Positions 45,444-57,524 of a stretch of DNA of 64,000 nucleotides are shown in pieces. The translations under genes and the position numbers were made by a program. Source of the stretch: Siphonodentalium dalli (Eukaryota; Mollusca; Scaphopoda; Gadilida; Siphonodentaliidae); assembly GCA_032622095.1 (NCBI GenBank), contig CP136069.1, forward strand, positions 12,172,036 to 12,236,035, read 5' to 3'. Under the pieces are notes generated by a model. The model was not told the origin of the DNA. It made no database searches and worked only from the letters and a program-made list of their open reading frames with translations. Numbering within the stretch: position 1 is the first letter of the stretch; every line of letters starts with the position of its first letter.

Positions 45444-46633
45444 TAAATATTACCCTACCCCCCCCCCCCCCCTCACGCGAGACCATGGCCACTCCAAACA
45501 GCTAGAGCATGCAGTATCCACTTTAAGCACAAATTTTAAACCTATCTCTATACCTATACTATTAGCAGCCGAATGCCAGAGGAGAGGGGCTCTGATAAGT
45601 TCCGCAACTTGTGCTTCGATCCTCTGTGCCTACACAACTATCTAGTATATAATAATATGTGTAATTTGTATAAGCCAAAAAGCACAATCTAATCCACGAA
45701 ACTTTTTGGATACATGACACTCGGATACGTGGCTAGATGGTCCCCATGGGGTTATATTAAAACTTCCGACCTTCAACTAGACTAAACTCCTATGTTTGCA
45801 GAATACTATTGGCACCCTTTCTTACATGGGTTGGAACTTTCCCATTGGTACATAAAGCTTTTAAACTGTTGGAAATACCAATGCTGCTAACGTTGGTCTA
45901 AACAGAAAATTCCACAGTAATTACTGCATGTCTGGAAAACAAAAACAATGAGAACAGTTTCAACATAATATGTTGTGTAAAATTTCCAAATAATGTCATG
46001 TCGGGTCAGATATTTTCAACAGTTAACACCCCCAATAGGGCCCCCCCCCCCAATTATCCAGGTTGTTATTTTGTCGGGCAGTTGTCGGGCAAAGACATTG
46101 TAACTTGGTCATATAAAGACCTGTAGTTCAATCGATGTTTTTGGATACTGCCGGACATAATTTAAAATTGTGCTCCTGGAGTCTGAGTTTGCCCCACAGA
46201 AGCATTCATGTGTGTACATACAACTATAGCAGCGTAAACAGCTATAACTGTGTTATACATATCTGGTGTTACCCAGTGGCAGTGCTAAATTTGCAATGGC
46301 CGTTCCTTGTAAAATTGCTTACAATATAATGCTCAACAACATGGTGTCTTAACACCACCAGATACCAGAGATTGAGCCATAAAAATACAACAGCTAAACT
46401 ACAGTAAGACTATACAGGTACAATGATGTGTCTTATCTTACTAACTGACAACTCATGTATTAATGGGAGACTAAGTTCAATTCACATAAACCATGGGGGC
46501 CTTTCAACTCAGTTTTAATAGCAGAAATTTCAAATTAGTCAGCCCTCTGCTAGCATAACCGGACCCAATTGAGTGTACCCAATATAAGTGATGGAAAGAC
46601 AAATATACCTCATGCGAGAATAAATTGCTCATC
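45444..46633. other. Stretch with no supported gene
   Basis: C-rich runs lie near 45459-45472 and 46039-46051. CACGTGGCTAGATGGT-like sequence near 45728 resembles 3815-3830. No gene or RNA is recognised. Confidence 0.45.
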
Positions 46634-48402
46634 ATGGATGAACCTTTATCAAAGAAACCCAAAATTCAGAGAAATCGAACTTATCGGCACAAAGTTATGT
46701 GTAAAGCATGTGGAAGTGAAATAAACAGTGACCATTGTGCAAAGCACAATGCTGCGAAACATGGCGGCCATTCAAGACCACTGATGCTGGGCATACATCA
46801 CTAATGTTCTGTGCCAAAATCGACGAAAGGAAAACCGAAATTTGGTCAACCGGGTGTCGTTTTCCTTATATTGTACGCTCAGTTATTTTGTGCTATTAAA
46901 AGCAAATATGATGCATAATTTAGCAGTTAACACCTACAGTTTTTGTTTGAATACATGAAACATCACATTAGTGTCCGGAAATAAATATTGTATTTTCCAC
47001 CGTCGTGAACATTTACATATTTCTTTCCAGATACTCATGGTAATTTGCGATATTAAAGCAAAAACTATATATTATCTAAGCCCCATCCACCGATATTATA
47101 TTTCATTGTAAGTAAATTCTTATTTTACAGATTAACAGCATCACGAGATTGAAATCATTTCGGAAACCGAACATGGTTCAATGGAAAGCAACAGGCAGGC
47201 AGTGCATATCACAATTAGTCAGCAAACAGATGTGAAAGAATCAAATCACGAGGAAAAGTGTGTCTCCGACATAATTTTGGATGATTCTCAACCCGAAGTG
47301 ACTGACTAACATGAGAAACCCGAGAGCTTCACTTGGGTTTGTTGTGAGGCTGAAGTACAGTAAATGGTTGAGAATATTAAGCATCTCGAAGATGCAATGA
47401 CAAGAGCCAACACTACCGATGTACTCTATGAAGAAGAATTTGTCCTCAATGTCCAGGAGATGAACTCAACAATATATTTAATTTCGGAGCTACTTAAAGA
47501 AAACCTGGACACGATTTCAAAAGACGAATCAATCAGTTGAAGATTTGCTTGATGTTTGCTGCTTACGTGATCCCAAAGAATTACCAAACGTCATTCATGA
47601 TACAATACACCGGAAATTGATTGAGCTCTGACCTTTCCAACCTGTGCTCAAAACATATCCAGAAAGCATAGAAATTTCCAAGAAGAAACAGCGAAAAAAA
47701 TTCCTCGGGCTGGTACAATGAGTATCCTCATCTTGAATACAGCATAAAATGGAATTGTGTGTGAATTGTTTTGTGTGCAGCCTCTTTCCTGAAGATGTTG
47801 TCGTGAAAAATCATCAGATGCGTGGCTCACAGGGATTAGCAACTTGGATACAAATGACAGTATTGCAGGATTTTGCTCATGTTGCGTGTTGTCTTAGCCA
47901 TGTAAATGGCATGATTGACAAGGAAGTGCGAACAGTACTCATATAACAAGAGAAAGACTGGAATCGGGGAAATAATTGAAATATTGTTAGATTCAGCAAA
48001 AACCCTAGCCTGATAAGAGCTATCATTTCGTGGAGAAAAAGACAAGGACGGGAATTTCTTCCAAATTTTTAAACTTGTATCGCGTCATAATCCAAATATA
48101 CGCCAATGAATGGAAGAGAAAACAAGTATTGTGTGTGGTATCATCTCTCTGCTGCATTTCTGAATTAATTCATTGATGTATTGGTGGATAGTGTGAGAGA
48201 GAAGACACGGCATGGGGTTAATTCCGCTGGTATGTTTGCTGTTATTGCTGATACTACACCAGATATGTCTCATATCGACATACTTGTAGCTGTAAGATAT
48301 GTTGATGATCAGAATGTGACACAAGAACGAGCCATCGAGATGAAAGAGACTAACGATAAAACAGGACTTGGACACGCCATTGAAATCTTAAATAAGGATT
48401 AA
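46634..48402 (+). pseudogene. hAT/ZMYM1-like transposase, N-terminal half, decayed
   Basis: Several plus-strand pieces keep family order. 46634-46804: 56 residues with HKVMCKACGSEINSDHCAKH, a zinc-finger start. About 47155-47340: an acidic linker (ISETEHGSMESNRQ). About 47635-47945: the TTF-type zinc-finger domain, with WYNEYPHLEYS and FVCSLFPEDVVVKNHQMRGS and QDFAHVACCLSHVNGMI, split by frameshifts. About 48020-48120: LSFRGEKDKDGNFFQIFKLV with SRHNPNIRQ. 48181-48402: FAVIADTTPDMSHIDILVAV with RYVDDQ, carrying the hAT catalytic first Asp (DTTPD). Multiple stops and shifts show it is dead. An intron-like gap separates the first two pieces. The region ends in the fold-back at 48388. Confidence 0.8.
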
Positions 48403-48556
48403 CTGTCATGTGGACTGTTTTTATGGAGATGTAACCGTGAGGTAAGTGGACATAACTTGTTTAAAACCCGAATGGTTTTACATACAAGTTATGACCACTA
48501 ACCTCACGGTTACATCTCCATAAAAATAGTCCACATGACAGTTAATCCTTATATTT
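48388..48556. repeat. 169-bp fold-back at the end of the hAT remnant
   Basis: TAAATAAGGATTAACTGTCA pairs with TGACAGTTAATCCTTATATT, and the arms stay complementary for about 65 bp each (GGAGATGTAACCGTGAGGTA / CCTCACGGTTACATCTCC) around TTTAAAACCCGAATGG. Since the left arm contains the end of the transposase reading, the inner sequence was probably duplicated in inverted orientation after the transposon landed. Confidence 0.88.
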
Positions 48557-49599
48557 ATATACATTTAGCGAAAAAGCCACTTTTGTAAATGTATTTAAAT
48601 CGAAAAGTGTATCGTGATAGAAACAGCCCAAAATACCCATAGCACCCTTGGCAAAAGTTAATAGGAACAATTTCTCTTCATATTGAAACCCGATGATGTA
48701 TTAAGTCAATTCTGCGCGAGTCCAAATGCGCCCAAAACGTTCGTCTTTCCAAACCCAATGACGTATCGATGGTGTTATCAGCTTGGTGTTATGAGGCGTT
48801 GGGCCGCGTTGCGCATTCACCGAGAAATAACTGCAACCAGCCACGTGGGCGCTGACCAATCAGAATGCTGGATTTAGTGATGACAACACGTAGTATGTAA
48901 ATATAAACAATTGACAGGAATTAACTAAATAGAAATGACCTGTGTTTTCACAATTACAATTACACCGCATCCATGTCAGGAGAATATAATGGAGCTAAAA
49001 AAAACTTCATGATATAGTATAAGATCTGTGCCTTATATTCCATGTCAAAGTCATTGATCAAATACTTTCAACGAACATTGTGCAAAAAATTCACTTGTAA
49101 GCCATATTTACAGCCTTCTTGGGGAGGTATATACATTTTACGGGAGGTTGCAAACGATATCATGTATTACTTGATGAACTTAAGTATGTCGATAATGAGT
49201 TGAAACTCAGAAACGTGATGTGAATCAATAGATGCTGTATGAATATCATTTGAGAATATTGTTGATGCTTTACACAAAGTTTCAAAAATGGAAAGTGTTA
49301 AGTCGTGTGATAAAGCAAAAGCACTTGGACTCCGCTCAAAGTTATGATTTCATATTTCCTCTGATGTTCATGAGGATTGTGATAACGAAGACCAAATTGC
49401 TCACTATTGAGTCGCAGCATGTAGATTTAAACATAGCAGATGCGCTGTTATTAATTGCTTATCTTGATTCGCCTTGATGACAATTTATGTAAGACATCCC
49501 TGGCATCGATGTTGTGCGTAAAATCTCATTCAGAAGCAAGAATGACAAGATTATTTAATCCTACATCAGTCAGTGTGGACCTCAAAAAGTTCTTTAGTA
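48557..49599. other. Stretch between the two hAT pieces
   Basis: Short open frames (49232-49477, plus) have no clear motif. This may be unrecognisable hAT or host sequence. Confidence 0.4.
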
Positions 49600-50019
49600 T
49601 CAGAAGCAACAGTAATTGGATCTGTTTGCATGAGTTGATAAGATATGTATACATCTGGAAATAAGTTCCGATGTTCGAAAGCAAATCGTATAGTTTTTGT
49701 TAGGTTTGTTTCGACACAAGTGTTGCGGAAAATGTCCAATTCTGCTTGCAAACAATTTCACATCATTCCGGAGATCATCAAGCATCACGGGTTTCAAAGG
49801 TGGTTGGAAACATGTTATGAGTGGTGTTACTTTCGACAAACATTGCTTGAAACTCTGCTCATACTCCATGGTCAGTGAATCCAAAGTTTCGTAAAACACC
49901 TTTCGGTAGAATTGATGGAAATCAAGCTGCGCCACATTATCAGCATTTTCATCAACCCGCTTTTTTTGTTTTCCTGGGTCGGTGGACGCGTATGTAATCT
50001 GCTTTTGGGTCACAACCAA
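49600..50019 (-). pseudogene. hAT/ZMYM1-like transposase, C-terminal region fragment
   Basis: The 139-codon minus-strand frame has FHQFYRKVFYETLDSLTMEY followed by EQSFKQ, then FQPPLKPVMLDDLRNDVKLF. The pattern YR..VF...LD.L..E....F is that of the C-terminal half of ZMYM1/hAT transposases, just before the dimerisation region. It is opposite in orientation to the N-terminal half at 46634-48402, so either one element was inverted in part or two copies are present. Confidence 0.55.
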
Positions 50020-51383
50020 GTAGCTCTGATAATTTTACAGCTGCTTCAGTTTGGGCGTTAGTATCTGCGTTGTTTACTCTCATACCTTTTAGAGACTGAA
50101 GTGTCCATTCCGTTAATAACGAGTAATATTCTCTCTCTGTACAGGATGTATCTGATTTTATTTAAAAGTGTAAAATTCAAGATATTTCATGCGGTATATT
50201 CTCATGGATAAATTCTCATTGTATATACCATTCATACAATGTAAAAATACATGTATATATAGATATAATTCTGACTTTCGGATTATGTGGTGTTATTCAT
50301 ATAATCAGCTCGTGTATATTCCAAGGATTCCCGTTATGTTCAAAAGAAATTGTCTTCTATTGGTGAGTACCCGCATTGTTTTATAATCTCATATATAGGC
50401 GATTGCACTGGAATTGTATATCAGGTCAGCTCATTAGCTCCATGCAAAGTCTCTGGAGTAGGCCAATGTCTGTAAAGAGTACTCATAATACAATGACCTC
50501 GGGGAGGGATAACCCCACAACAATTGGGCAATTTAGTTGAAATGTCAGGCAAAGAAACGACACCCCCAATATTTTGGTGGAGTTACGGCCCTGACCCCCA
50601 CATCAATGCTTCGGCACCCATGTCAATGTTCCTTGTGACTATCTATCAGGCCCATGGATTGTGTTTTACTTTTCTCATTTATAGACATATTTTATACAAC
50701 ATGGTAAATTGAGGTCATAAAAAACAGAGACCCCTCAGACAACGGGTCGAACGTATTAATGCGCCTTTGTGTCTGATCCGAAGCTTTCATTACATGAAGA
50801 TACGAAGTTCCCGCATCCAATCGCATTATTATAGAGTGATTCCTCTTTACCCGATAACCGATGGGCAACATTGGAAATTAACATCGAACTTCATGGTACT
50901 CGATTTGGCCTGTACTGATAAATGACGCACAATCGTTTACACTGTTACATTCCCAGTGTTCATAGTATACTGACTACGCTCTCCCTTAGTCAATTACACG
51001 TGTAAGAGAAGTGATAGTAAGAACCCCTGAATATTATCCGTTTGTCGGCAAATCATAGGGTGTCGTTACATTATCAAGATGCCATAGGGTTCATTGTACA
51101 AATGCGGACAATGTTATATCATACAGTTTTTTGACACCGGATCATATCTATTGCACATTATGCAAATGGGCTTAATAATCCATAATCACTTTGATGTATA
51201 ATGCCAGTACACGTAACACAACATTGATAATTAAGCTCGCGAATTGCATTCATGGTACGTATGATCATTTAGGAAATTAGGGTGCAGATATGAGTTTCTG
51301 ATGTTCCGTTATTGTTTATCATTATCCGAAAGATAAAAAATATCTGATCATCCCATGAAAATTATCAAGACTTTAGTGTGCGC
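50020..51383. other. Stretch with no supported gene
   Basis: Nothing recognised on either strand. Confidence 0.45.
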
Positions 51384-51474
51384 AAATTACGTTTATCTAT
51401 GTTCATATTGTTCCTCAATTAACTACTACTAGTAGTTAATTGAGGAACAATATGAGCATAGATGAACGTAATTT
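51384..51474. repeat. 91-bp near-perfect palindrome
   Basis: AAATTACGTTTATCTATGTT..CATATTGTTCCTCAATTAACTA pairs with TAGTTAATTGAGGAACAATA..TGAACGTAATTT around CTACTAG. There are two or three mismatches. It is followed by TTAATTTAATTAAT. Confidence 0.9.
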
Positions 51475-51519
51475 AGTTAATTTAATTAATGAGCCTGTGT
51501 TGTTCTTTAAATATGTTTA

Positions 51520-51640
51520 AATCAACATGAAAGTGGCTCCAAAAAATATGGTTGAAAAAATATGGCTCAAGTAAATTAAAAGTGGCTCAAAAAATATCAC
51601 AAGTGGCTAAGGTGGTGGCTCAAGAAATTTTTGGACCAGT
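51520..51640 (+). repeat. AGTGGCTCAAAAAATAT degenerate repeats
   Basis: AAGTGGCTC(C/A)AAAAAATAT and related words occur about five times in 110 bp, spaced 20-30 bp apart. Confidence 0.65.
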
Positions 51641-52160
51641 GTGAACACTGACTACTAGTATCACGTGCTCCCCATTAACATTTCGACCCAAATATTTGTG
51701 TATCACACCTATGGCCATATATACATTCATGAGTCAAACATTTCTTTGCACACTGTACCTTGAAATTAAATATACAAATATTTATATTAAGTACAGCTTA
51801 ATAATTGTATGTTAAATAGTTCATGCGCGACGCGCTGTGTGTTTCTGTTGTTGTTTAACCTGCTTTGTTATATTCACGTGACGTAAATCGGAATTATATA
51901 TACTGTTATATTGCATGGAGATTTGCGGATGGTATAAGATATTGCAACATGTCATTTAACATCGTTTAGTGAACTTTTTCATTTATTTATACGCGATAGA
52001 TATCGGCATGTTATAGTCTAACTGAATTGGGATTGTAATTATTAACCAATTCACACGTTACTCTTTCGTAGAGTTTGCCTTATTTTGGCAAGTATATCGG
52101 GCCCTGTCGTATGAGGTGATGACTAAATGTGATTAAGAACATACTCGATAATTGCGTACT
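51641..52160. other. Stretch with no supported gene
   Basis: Nothing recognised. Confidence 0.45.
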
Positions 52161-52610
52161 TGGGTGCACTAATTGTGATCAGAAACGTACTAAGGTATTT
52201 GCGTGTACGTGTGTACACCAATGATAATACAGCTAAACATATATACATATACATCCCACCCATGACCATAACAGCACTCTCTATATAAATAATCCGCCAA
52301 TGACTATCAAACTGTACTCGATGTATGCATATATACTTCAACGGCAATGACGATACATCATTCCATGTACACATATACACTTTACCCATAATCATACAAC
52401 CACTCCCTGTTATACATACACCCCCATCCATTACATATAGACAGCACATGTACACATATACACTCACCCATGACTATACAGCCACCCAATGTACACATGT
52501 ACATCTCGCCACGACCATACAGTCACTCCATATATACATAAACAACACACACGTGGACAATGTAGCTACTCTCGTTATACACCACTTCAATGACCACTCC
52601 ACCACACTCC
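52161..52610 (+). repeat. Degenerate ~55-bp tandem repeats
   Basis: CACCCATGACCATACAGCCA with ACTC..TGTACACATATACA repeats about eight times with strong divergence (near 52210, 52258, 52300, 52340, 52385, 52440, 52470, 52512 and 52555). The 119- and 114-codon open frames on opposite strands are by-products. Confidence 0.8.
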
Positions 52611-52734
52611 AGGACGCCATCTTGAATTCCAAAAAAAAATTCAAAGCAAATTTTAGCGGATTTTGGATATGTTATAGAGGATAGATTTCTCTTCAAAGTG
52701 GTTTACAAATCCGTGGATTCTCTACCCGATCCCA

Positions 52735-52850
52735 CTTCAAAGCATTTAGTAACCCTGGGCAGATTTCAATAGAGGCGTATTTCGAATTGGACTCGAAGCC
52801 AATTGGGAGCCAGAGGCGGTTCGATGTTTTCGCAGTAAATCTCTACATGT
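52735..52850 (+). repeat. ~110-bp direct repeat, copy 1
   Basis: TTCAAAGCATTTAGTAACCC..GAAGCCAATTGGGAGCCAGA..GGTTCG..CAGTAA.TCTCT matches 53263-53375 at about 75%. Confidence 0.75.
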
Positions 52851-53262
52851 CAGTGGGAGGGGGTTACAGGAGTTGGGACCTTGACCAATGGCGGATGCTC
52901 TACCAGACCCCGATAACCCCGATGAGTCCCCGGGAGGGACGGGTTTTGAACAGGATTCTGAATAGTACGCCATAATCCAATTCGTTAATTCTCGAATTGG
53001 CTGTCGCTGTGTTGGTCGGGAGGTGCACGATGGGGTTGCTATTCAATTTGCGAGCTAATTACACTGCACCCCTCTGTATATAGCATATATTCCACGGGGG
53101 ATTGGAAGGGTGCAGGACAGGAGTGGTCGGGATGTCGGAAGTTGCATTTTAAACTGTTTGCGGTCTTCAAACCACATACAAAAATACTATCCAGTTGAGG
53201 ACATTCCGAACAAAATAGGAGGAAGCATGAAGAGTGTTTCTGGTTTCAAATTACCCTCGCTT

Positions 53263-53375
53263 CAAATCATTTAATAACCTTGCGGAGGCCCCTATATGGG
53301 CTGATTTCGAATAAGATGCTGGAAGCCAATTGGGAGCCAGACGCCGGTTCGTTGTATCCACAGTAACTCTCTGTA
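53263..53375 (+). repeat. ~110-bp direct repeat, copy 2
   Basis: Diverged partner of 52735-52850, 528 bp downstream in the same orientation. Confidence 0.75.
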
Positions 53376-55440
53376 TCACGCTGTGATAGAAGTGTGTAAT
53401 TCTGACTATAATCTGTTATTGTATCTGCAGTTAGTCTATTCTCCAGGTAACGCCTGAGTTGGAGTTCAGTTATGCATAGCTGACAGTCTGTGTTTTTAGC
53501 GAGCGTCCTTTGACGGGTGATTCCCGCGCTGACTGTTTTTTGCTTATCGATTGTACAATTTGGAATATATGTTTTGGAACTGACACACAACGAACGTTGG
53601 AACTTGAATTGTTGCTGGATAAGCTGACAATACAACTGAACTTTGTATCCGGTATGTCGCAGTCGCACTGCTCACGTCTAGAATGTAAGTTAACATATTG
53701 TTCAAAGTGTTTGAATGTGATGATCATGGAACAGTTAGTTGGCTCTAGAAATGTGACTTGTCTTTCTAAATCGTGGTTGCAGTGGAACGTGATTATAATG
53801 CGGTGTCCTATATTGAACAGTTCTATAATTGATAGTGATTAATCCATTGAGCTCAACCCATGTGATCGCAGTGTGCGGAATTTATGCTCTATGATTGTCG
53901 AGTACATTGTACCACAGTCCCTAGGAATCACTGTTAGTTGAATAAAATATTATTTAATAATATTAAATCAATATATTATAGTTAGTTATTATATTAATAT
54001 ATATACCAGTTTGGCAAGTAAAAATTTTGTGTTCTGCATTTTCATTGGTAGATGATTTGAACGAAACTACAAGAGTACAAATTTTTATGCCACACAAACA
54101 TTCTCGCTTTCTGAGTTTATATCATCATATTCCGTATTTTTTTCTTGAAACGCTGGTGTATTCAGATTGTTTCTATCTTTACCCACTTACCAGAAAAATG
54201 TCTGTTAGTTCCTCGAATATTCATTCAAGTCCAACTCTCGGGGATTCCTAATCATTTCTGAGAAAACCACCCAATCTGTAAATAGTTCGTTCGCGTATAG
54301 CCAACCGGTGATAATCCGAATAAAAGGGATTACGGATGTGAGTAAACAGACGTCGGGTGTGTTAAAACTGGCTCTGTTGTACACTACTAAGTACACATTT
54401 TAACTCATTCTCATTACTAGAGAAATGTAGAAATGACCATCTCAAACTAATATATCTATATATTTTCAAGTAGGGCCCTGGGGGTGGTTGATATCTTGAG
54501 ATGTGAAAGCAAATTTTATATTCCAAGATCCCAGTTAACTCCGCATCTCAAGAATGGCAATGGGAGATAACTCGTGCTGGGTTTGGCTGCAAAAGTAATG
54601 TGTAATAGGGAACTGGATTGATAACTTCCCGTTTTAAACAATTTTGCAGAATTACGTCACTTGATAATTTAGCCGACAGTTATTCAATGTGAATATTGGA
54701 TGGAAAATTACGATTTATGTACAACTCAGACAAGGTACAGTTGATATGACCCGACGAGCACATTAAGAACAATTAACTTAATTGTCACATGTCAAATGTG
54801 GGGAGATAAATGCATTTTTTTCGAACGAAAAATCGAATTGTTCGTTTTAGTGATAGAGCACAGGGGGTGGTCTGCAGCCAATGAGGTGATGATTTACATA
54901 ATAACAAAATCTGAAGTTGCCTAACTGTAGCTTATATCTATATAGTAGAGGTAATATATCTAGATCTATTTGTTATATTTTAATCAAATTTAATATTACA
55001 TGGACAGTGATTCCTAGGACTGTGATTGTACATGAAGCTGCATTCTGATTGAAAGAGAATATGAACATTCTTATGCTGTTATCGGCGAGTTACTGTTAAA
55101 TTACTGTCAACATATTGTATTAATTTGATAACTATAATCTTGCTTTTGCATTGCTACCTCGCATGTGTATGGTCTAGATGTATATTTCGTTTATTCTCCA
55201 TGTCAATTCTCTATGTCGCATCTATATGGCTTTGCTTATTTACCAGCTCACATGTATGTGGTTTAGTTGAAAATTTCATGTATTGTTGCTATTGGATTAC
55301 CTATGTCGCATGCGTATGGCCTTTATTCTATCAATGTCTTATGATGTTCTTTCTGTATTCACAGGCTGAAACCAATAAATCAGCGTTAAACAGCAGTGGC
55401 GTGCATCATTTACTCCATCGCGAAACATTTCAGCACGAGG
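53376..55440. other. Stretch with no supported gene
   Basis: No convincing gene. An AT-only tract lies at 53941-54005. A Cys/Tyr-rich 113-codon frame at 55125-55466 is built on repeated words (ATGTCGCATCTATATGGC). A pyrimidine-rich acceptor-like TTTCTGTATTCACAG ends at 55364, shortly before the BEL gag. Confidence 0.45.
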
Positions 55441-55503
55441 GGTGGATGACCACGACGCAAAGTTGAGACGGAGGGGAATAGCAAGGAGAAGTTCATAATT
55501 GTT

Positions 55504-55875
55504 TTGAAGCGATTTCGTGATTGCTATGAATCGGAAGAGCGTTCAGTACTGCAGGACATCATTACTGATTTGACTGTGGCATATGGTATTTTGGAATCCA
55601 GAAATGATGATGTACTCGAAGACACTAAAGAAACCGAGAAATCTAAAGTATTAATGATCGACATCGAACGGGTGTATCAACAGCTTTGTGAAGTTAAATC
55701 TGAAGTTGCCCGCAAAGTAAGAGAATTTGAAAATGCCGAAAAGGTTCGATCTCCAGTTGTGTCATCTGCACTCAGAATAAAGAAACTTGACCCACCGAAC
55801 TTCTCGGGGACCATTCGTTAATATCCGAGTTTTTTGAGAGACTTTCGTCGCCACATGGTCCCTTCATTTGGAGAG
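55504..55875 (+). pseudogene. BEL/Pao gag, N-terminal part
   Basis: Open from the stop at 55447 to a TAA at 55819-55821, then readable for another ~16 codons in the same frame. It has an acidic helical start (FRDCYESEERSVLQDIITDL), a coiled-coil-like stretch to about residue 80 (VYQQLCEVKSEVARKVREFE), and LDPPNFSGT, the LP.F.G phrase that opens the DUF1759-type capsid domain of BEL gag proteins. After the TAA, YPSFLRDFRRHM continues the same domain. No ATG begins the frame; the start probably lies upstream in another frame (DDHDAKLRRRG near 55448) with a small indel near 55485. The capsid domain then shifts frame near 55875 into the next entry. Confidence 0.72.
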
Positions 55876-56858
55876 AGGATCCATTTGCCCTGAAGTGTTG
55901 TCTTTCTTGTGAAGCGCTAATGACAGTTCTTGGCGTTGATGACGATTACTTGAAGATGGTGGAACGTCTTGATAGTAAATACGGACGACCCGAGAGGTTA
56001 ACTGAGGCCGTTTTACGAGACACTGACATATTGGACATTATTGAAGATGGCGACAATCTTCGTTTAATAGAATTGGTGAATATAGTTGAAAGGTGTTGGC
56101 TGGACTTGAAGCAGGCTAATTTAGAGAATGAGATGAACAATTCAACAGTTTTGGGCCAGATAGAGAGACTATTACCGTCCGTTCAACGTCGTGAATGGAC
56201 ATTGAGAAAGATGAAGTCTAAGTCTGGAAAATCGCGTGTCGATTTTGCTGTGTTTTTAGACTTCCTGTTGGTGGAAAAATCAGCACTAGAAGACATGGTC
56301 AGCATGTCAAAGTACAACTTTTCAAATAACGCGAATGACAAACAGAAGGACACTATTAATGACAAGGATTCAAGCGCTGGTGAAGATTACAAACTTCTAT
56401 CAAAATTTCGTGATCAGATATCTCAGAATGCTAAACAGTTGGAACGAATTTCTTATGTTCTTGTACATATTTCACAGAAAGACTCAGACAGTTTCTTGAA
56501 AATGATTCCAAGAGCTGAAGTTTTCAAACCGGGTTCTGCCTCTAGGAGATGTTGGTACCATGGTAGTGCTACCCATGATATAAGTTCCTGTGTAGGTTTC
56601 TCTCAATTGGACATCCATTCGAAAATGGATCTTGTTGATAAGTATGGAGTTTGCTCGTGTTGTCTTACACAAAACCATAACAGTGATGTATGTCTGTATC
56701 GGAAACCTTGTGGTCTGATGGATGACGGAACTCAGGAGAAGTGTGCAGAGTTTCACCGCCCGATGCTCCATGTGAAAAAGGTCGTAGCGTCTACTTCCCA
56801 CTATATTATAAGAGAAAGTGGTAGTGCATGTGTTTTTGATAAAACAGTACACTATTAA
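55876..56858 (+). pseudogene. BEL/Pao gag, capsid remainder and zinc-knuckle region
   Basis: Frame-shifted continuation of gag, open from about 55876 (DPFALKCCLSCEALMTVLGV). The phrase YLKMVERLDSKYGRPERLTE is the BEL capsid signature (Y..A...L...YG). About 150 residues of helical sequence follow. A Cys/His cluster, CWYHGSATHDISSCVGFSQL with YGVCSCCLTQNHNSDVC and CGLMDDG, is the zinc-binding region that precedes the protease in BEL/Pao polyproteins. The frame ends at 56858, where the protease frame begins with a one-base overlap. That shift may be genuine programmed frameshifting or decay; I cannot tell. Confidence 0.78.
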
Positions 56859-57520
56859 TGTTGAGCAAGATAACAAGTGGGAACGTTTCTGTCAATACGA
56901 TGTGGGATCCTGGGTCTGATAGGTCACTAATTACCAATCACCGGGCTAAAGTATTAGGTTTGAAAGGGAATCCGGTTAAATTGACTCTCAATAAAGTTGG
57001 AAATACGAGAGATGTTATATCCAGTAGGCTATATGAAATACCGCTAACGGATTCTAATGGTGCGGTGTGGTGGATACATGCATTTGGCGTTCCAGAAATA
57101 ACGGATGATATTGCTCACTCAGATATGTCGCGCGCGTGTGGACTGTTCACTGGGATAACTGCCAGTGGCATTGGTAGACCAACTGGGAAAATAGATTTGT
57201 TGGTTGGAACAGATTATTGTACGTTGTTTCCAAGAGTCGTTCAACAATCGGGCGAATTGCAACTAATGCGGAATCAGTTTGGGTGGTGCATAAGAGGCCA
57301 CCATGAATCATTGGTGAACCCTCACAAGGGCCGGGATCGAGTAGCTCACACTAATCACGTGTTTGGTATACACGGGACGTGTGAGGAACAGAACGAATCT
57401 ATTGAAGCGCAACCGTTTGGGAGTGTAAAAAATACTAATCGGGCCAACAATAGGAAGTTCACGGATATGTTGCATACGACAACGGTGTATGACTGTCTCA
57501 TTTATGAAGAATGTCAGTAG
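56858..57520 (+). pseudogene. BEL/Pao aspartic protease (DUF1758-like), pol truncated after it
   Basis: About 220 residues. TMWDPGSDRSLITNHRA at residues 14-30 holds the catalytic D-x-G-S motif of retropepsins, here with Pro in second place. Then come KLTLNKVG, WWIHAFGVPEIT, DLLVGTDYCTLFP (the second conserved strand of BEL proteases) and GELQLMRNQFGWCIRGHH, which leads into reverse transcriptase in intact elements. The RT never follows: the frame ends YEECQ-stop at 57520. An intact frame through the protease suggests a fairly recent insertion, cut by the event that made the palindrome. Confidence 0.78.
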
Positions 57521-57524
57521 TAAT

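Larger units (their letters stand above)
55453..57520 (+). mobile_element. BEL/Pao-type LTR retrotransposon, gag-protease part
   Basis: Three plus-strand frames in order encode gag (two parts) and the aspartic protease of a BEL/Pao element. Reverse transcriptase, RNase H and integrase are missing: coding stops at 57520 and a 204-bp palindrome follows at once. No LTR is recognisable in the window. The gag has an in-frame TAA and a frameshift, so the copy is dead. A gag fragment of a related element lies at 40386-40637. Confidence 0.8.

Noticed and set aside
52123-52684. Frames of 114 and 119 codons on opposite strands
   Set aside because: Both lie over the degenerate ~55-bp repeat.
55125-55466. 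Hydrophobic Cys/Tyr-rich 113-codon frame resembling a membrane protein
   Set aside because: It follows repeated words (ATGTCGCATCTATATGGC type) and runs out of frame into the BEL gag leader.
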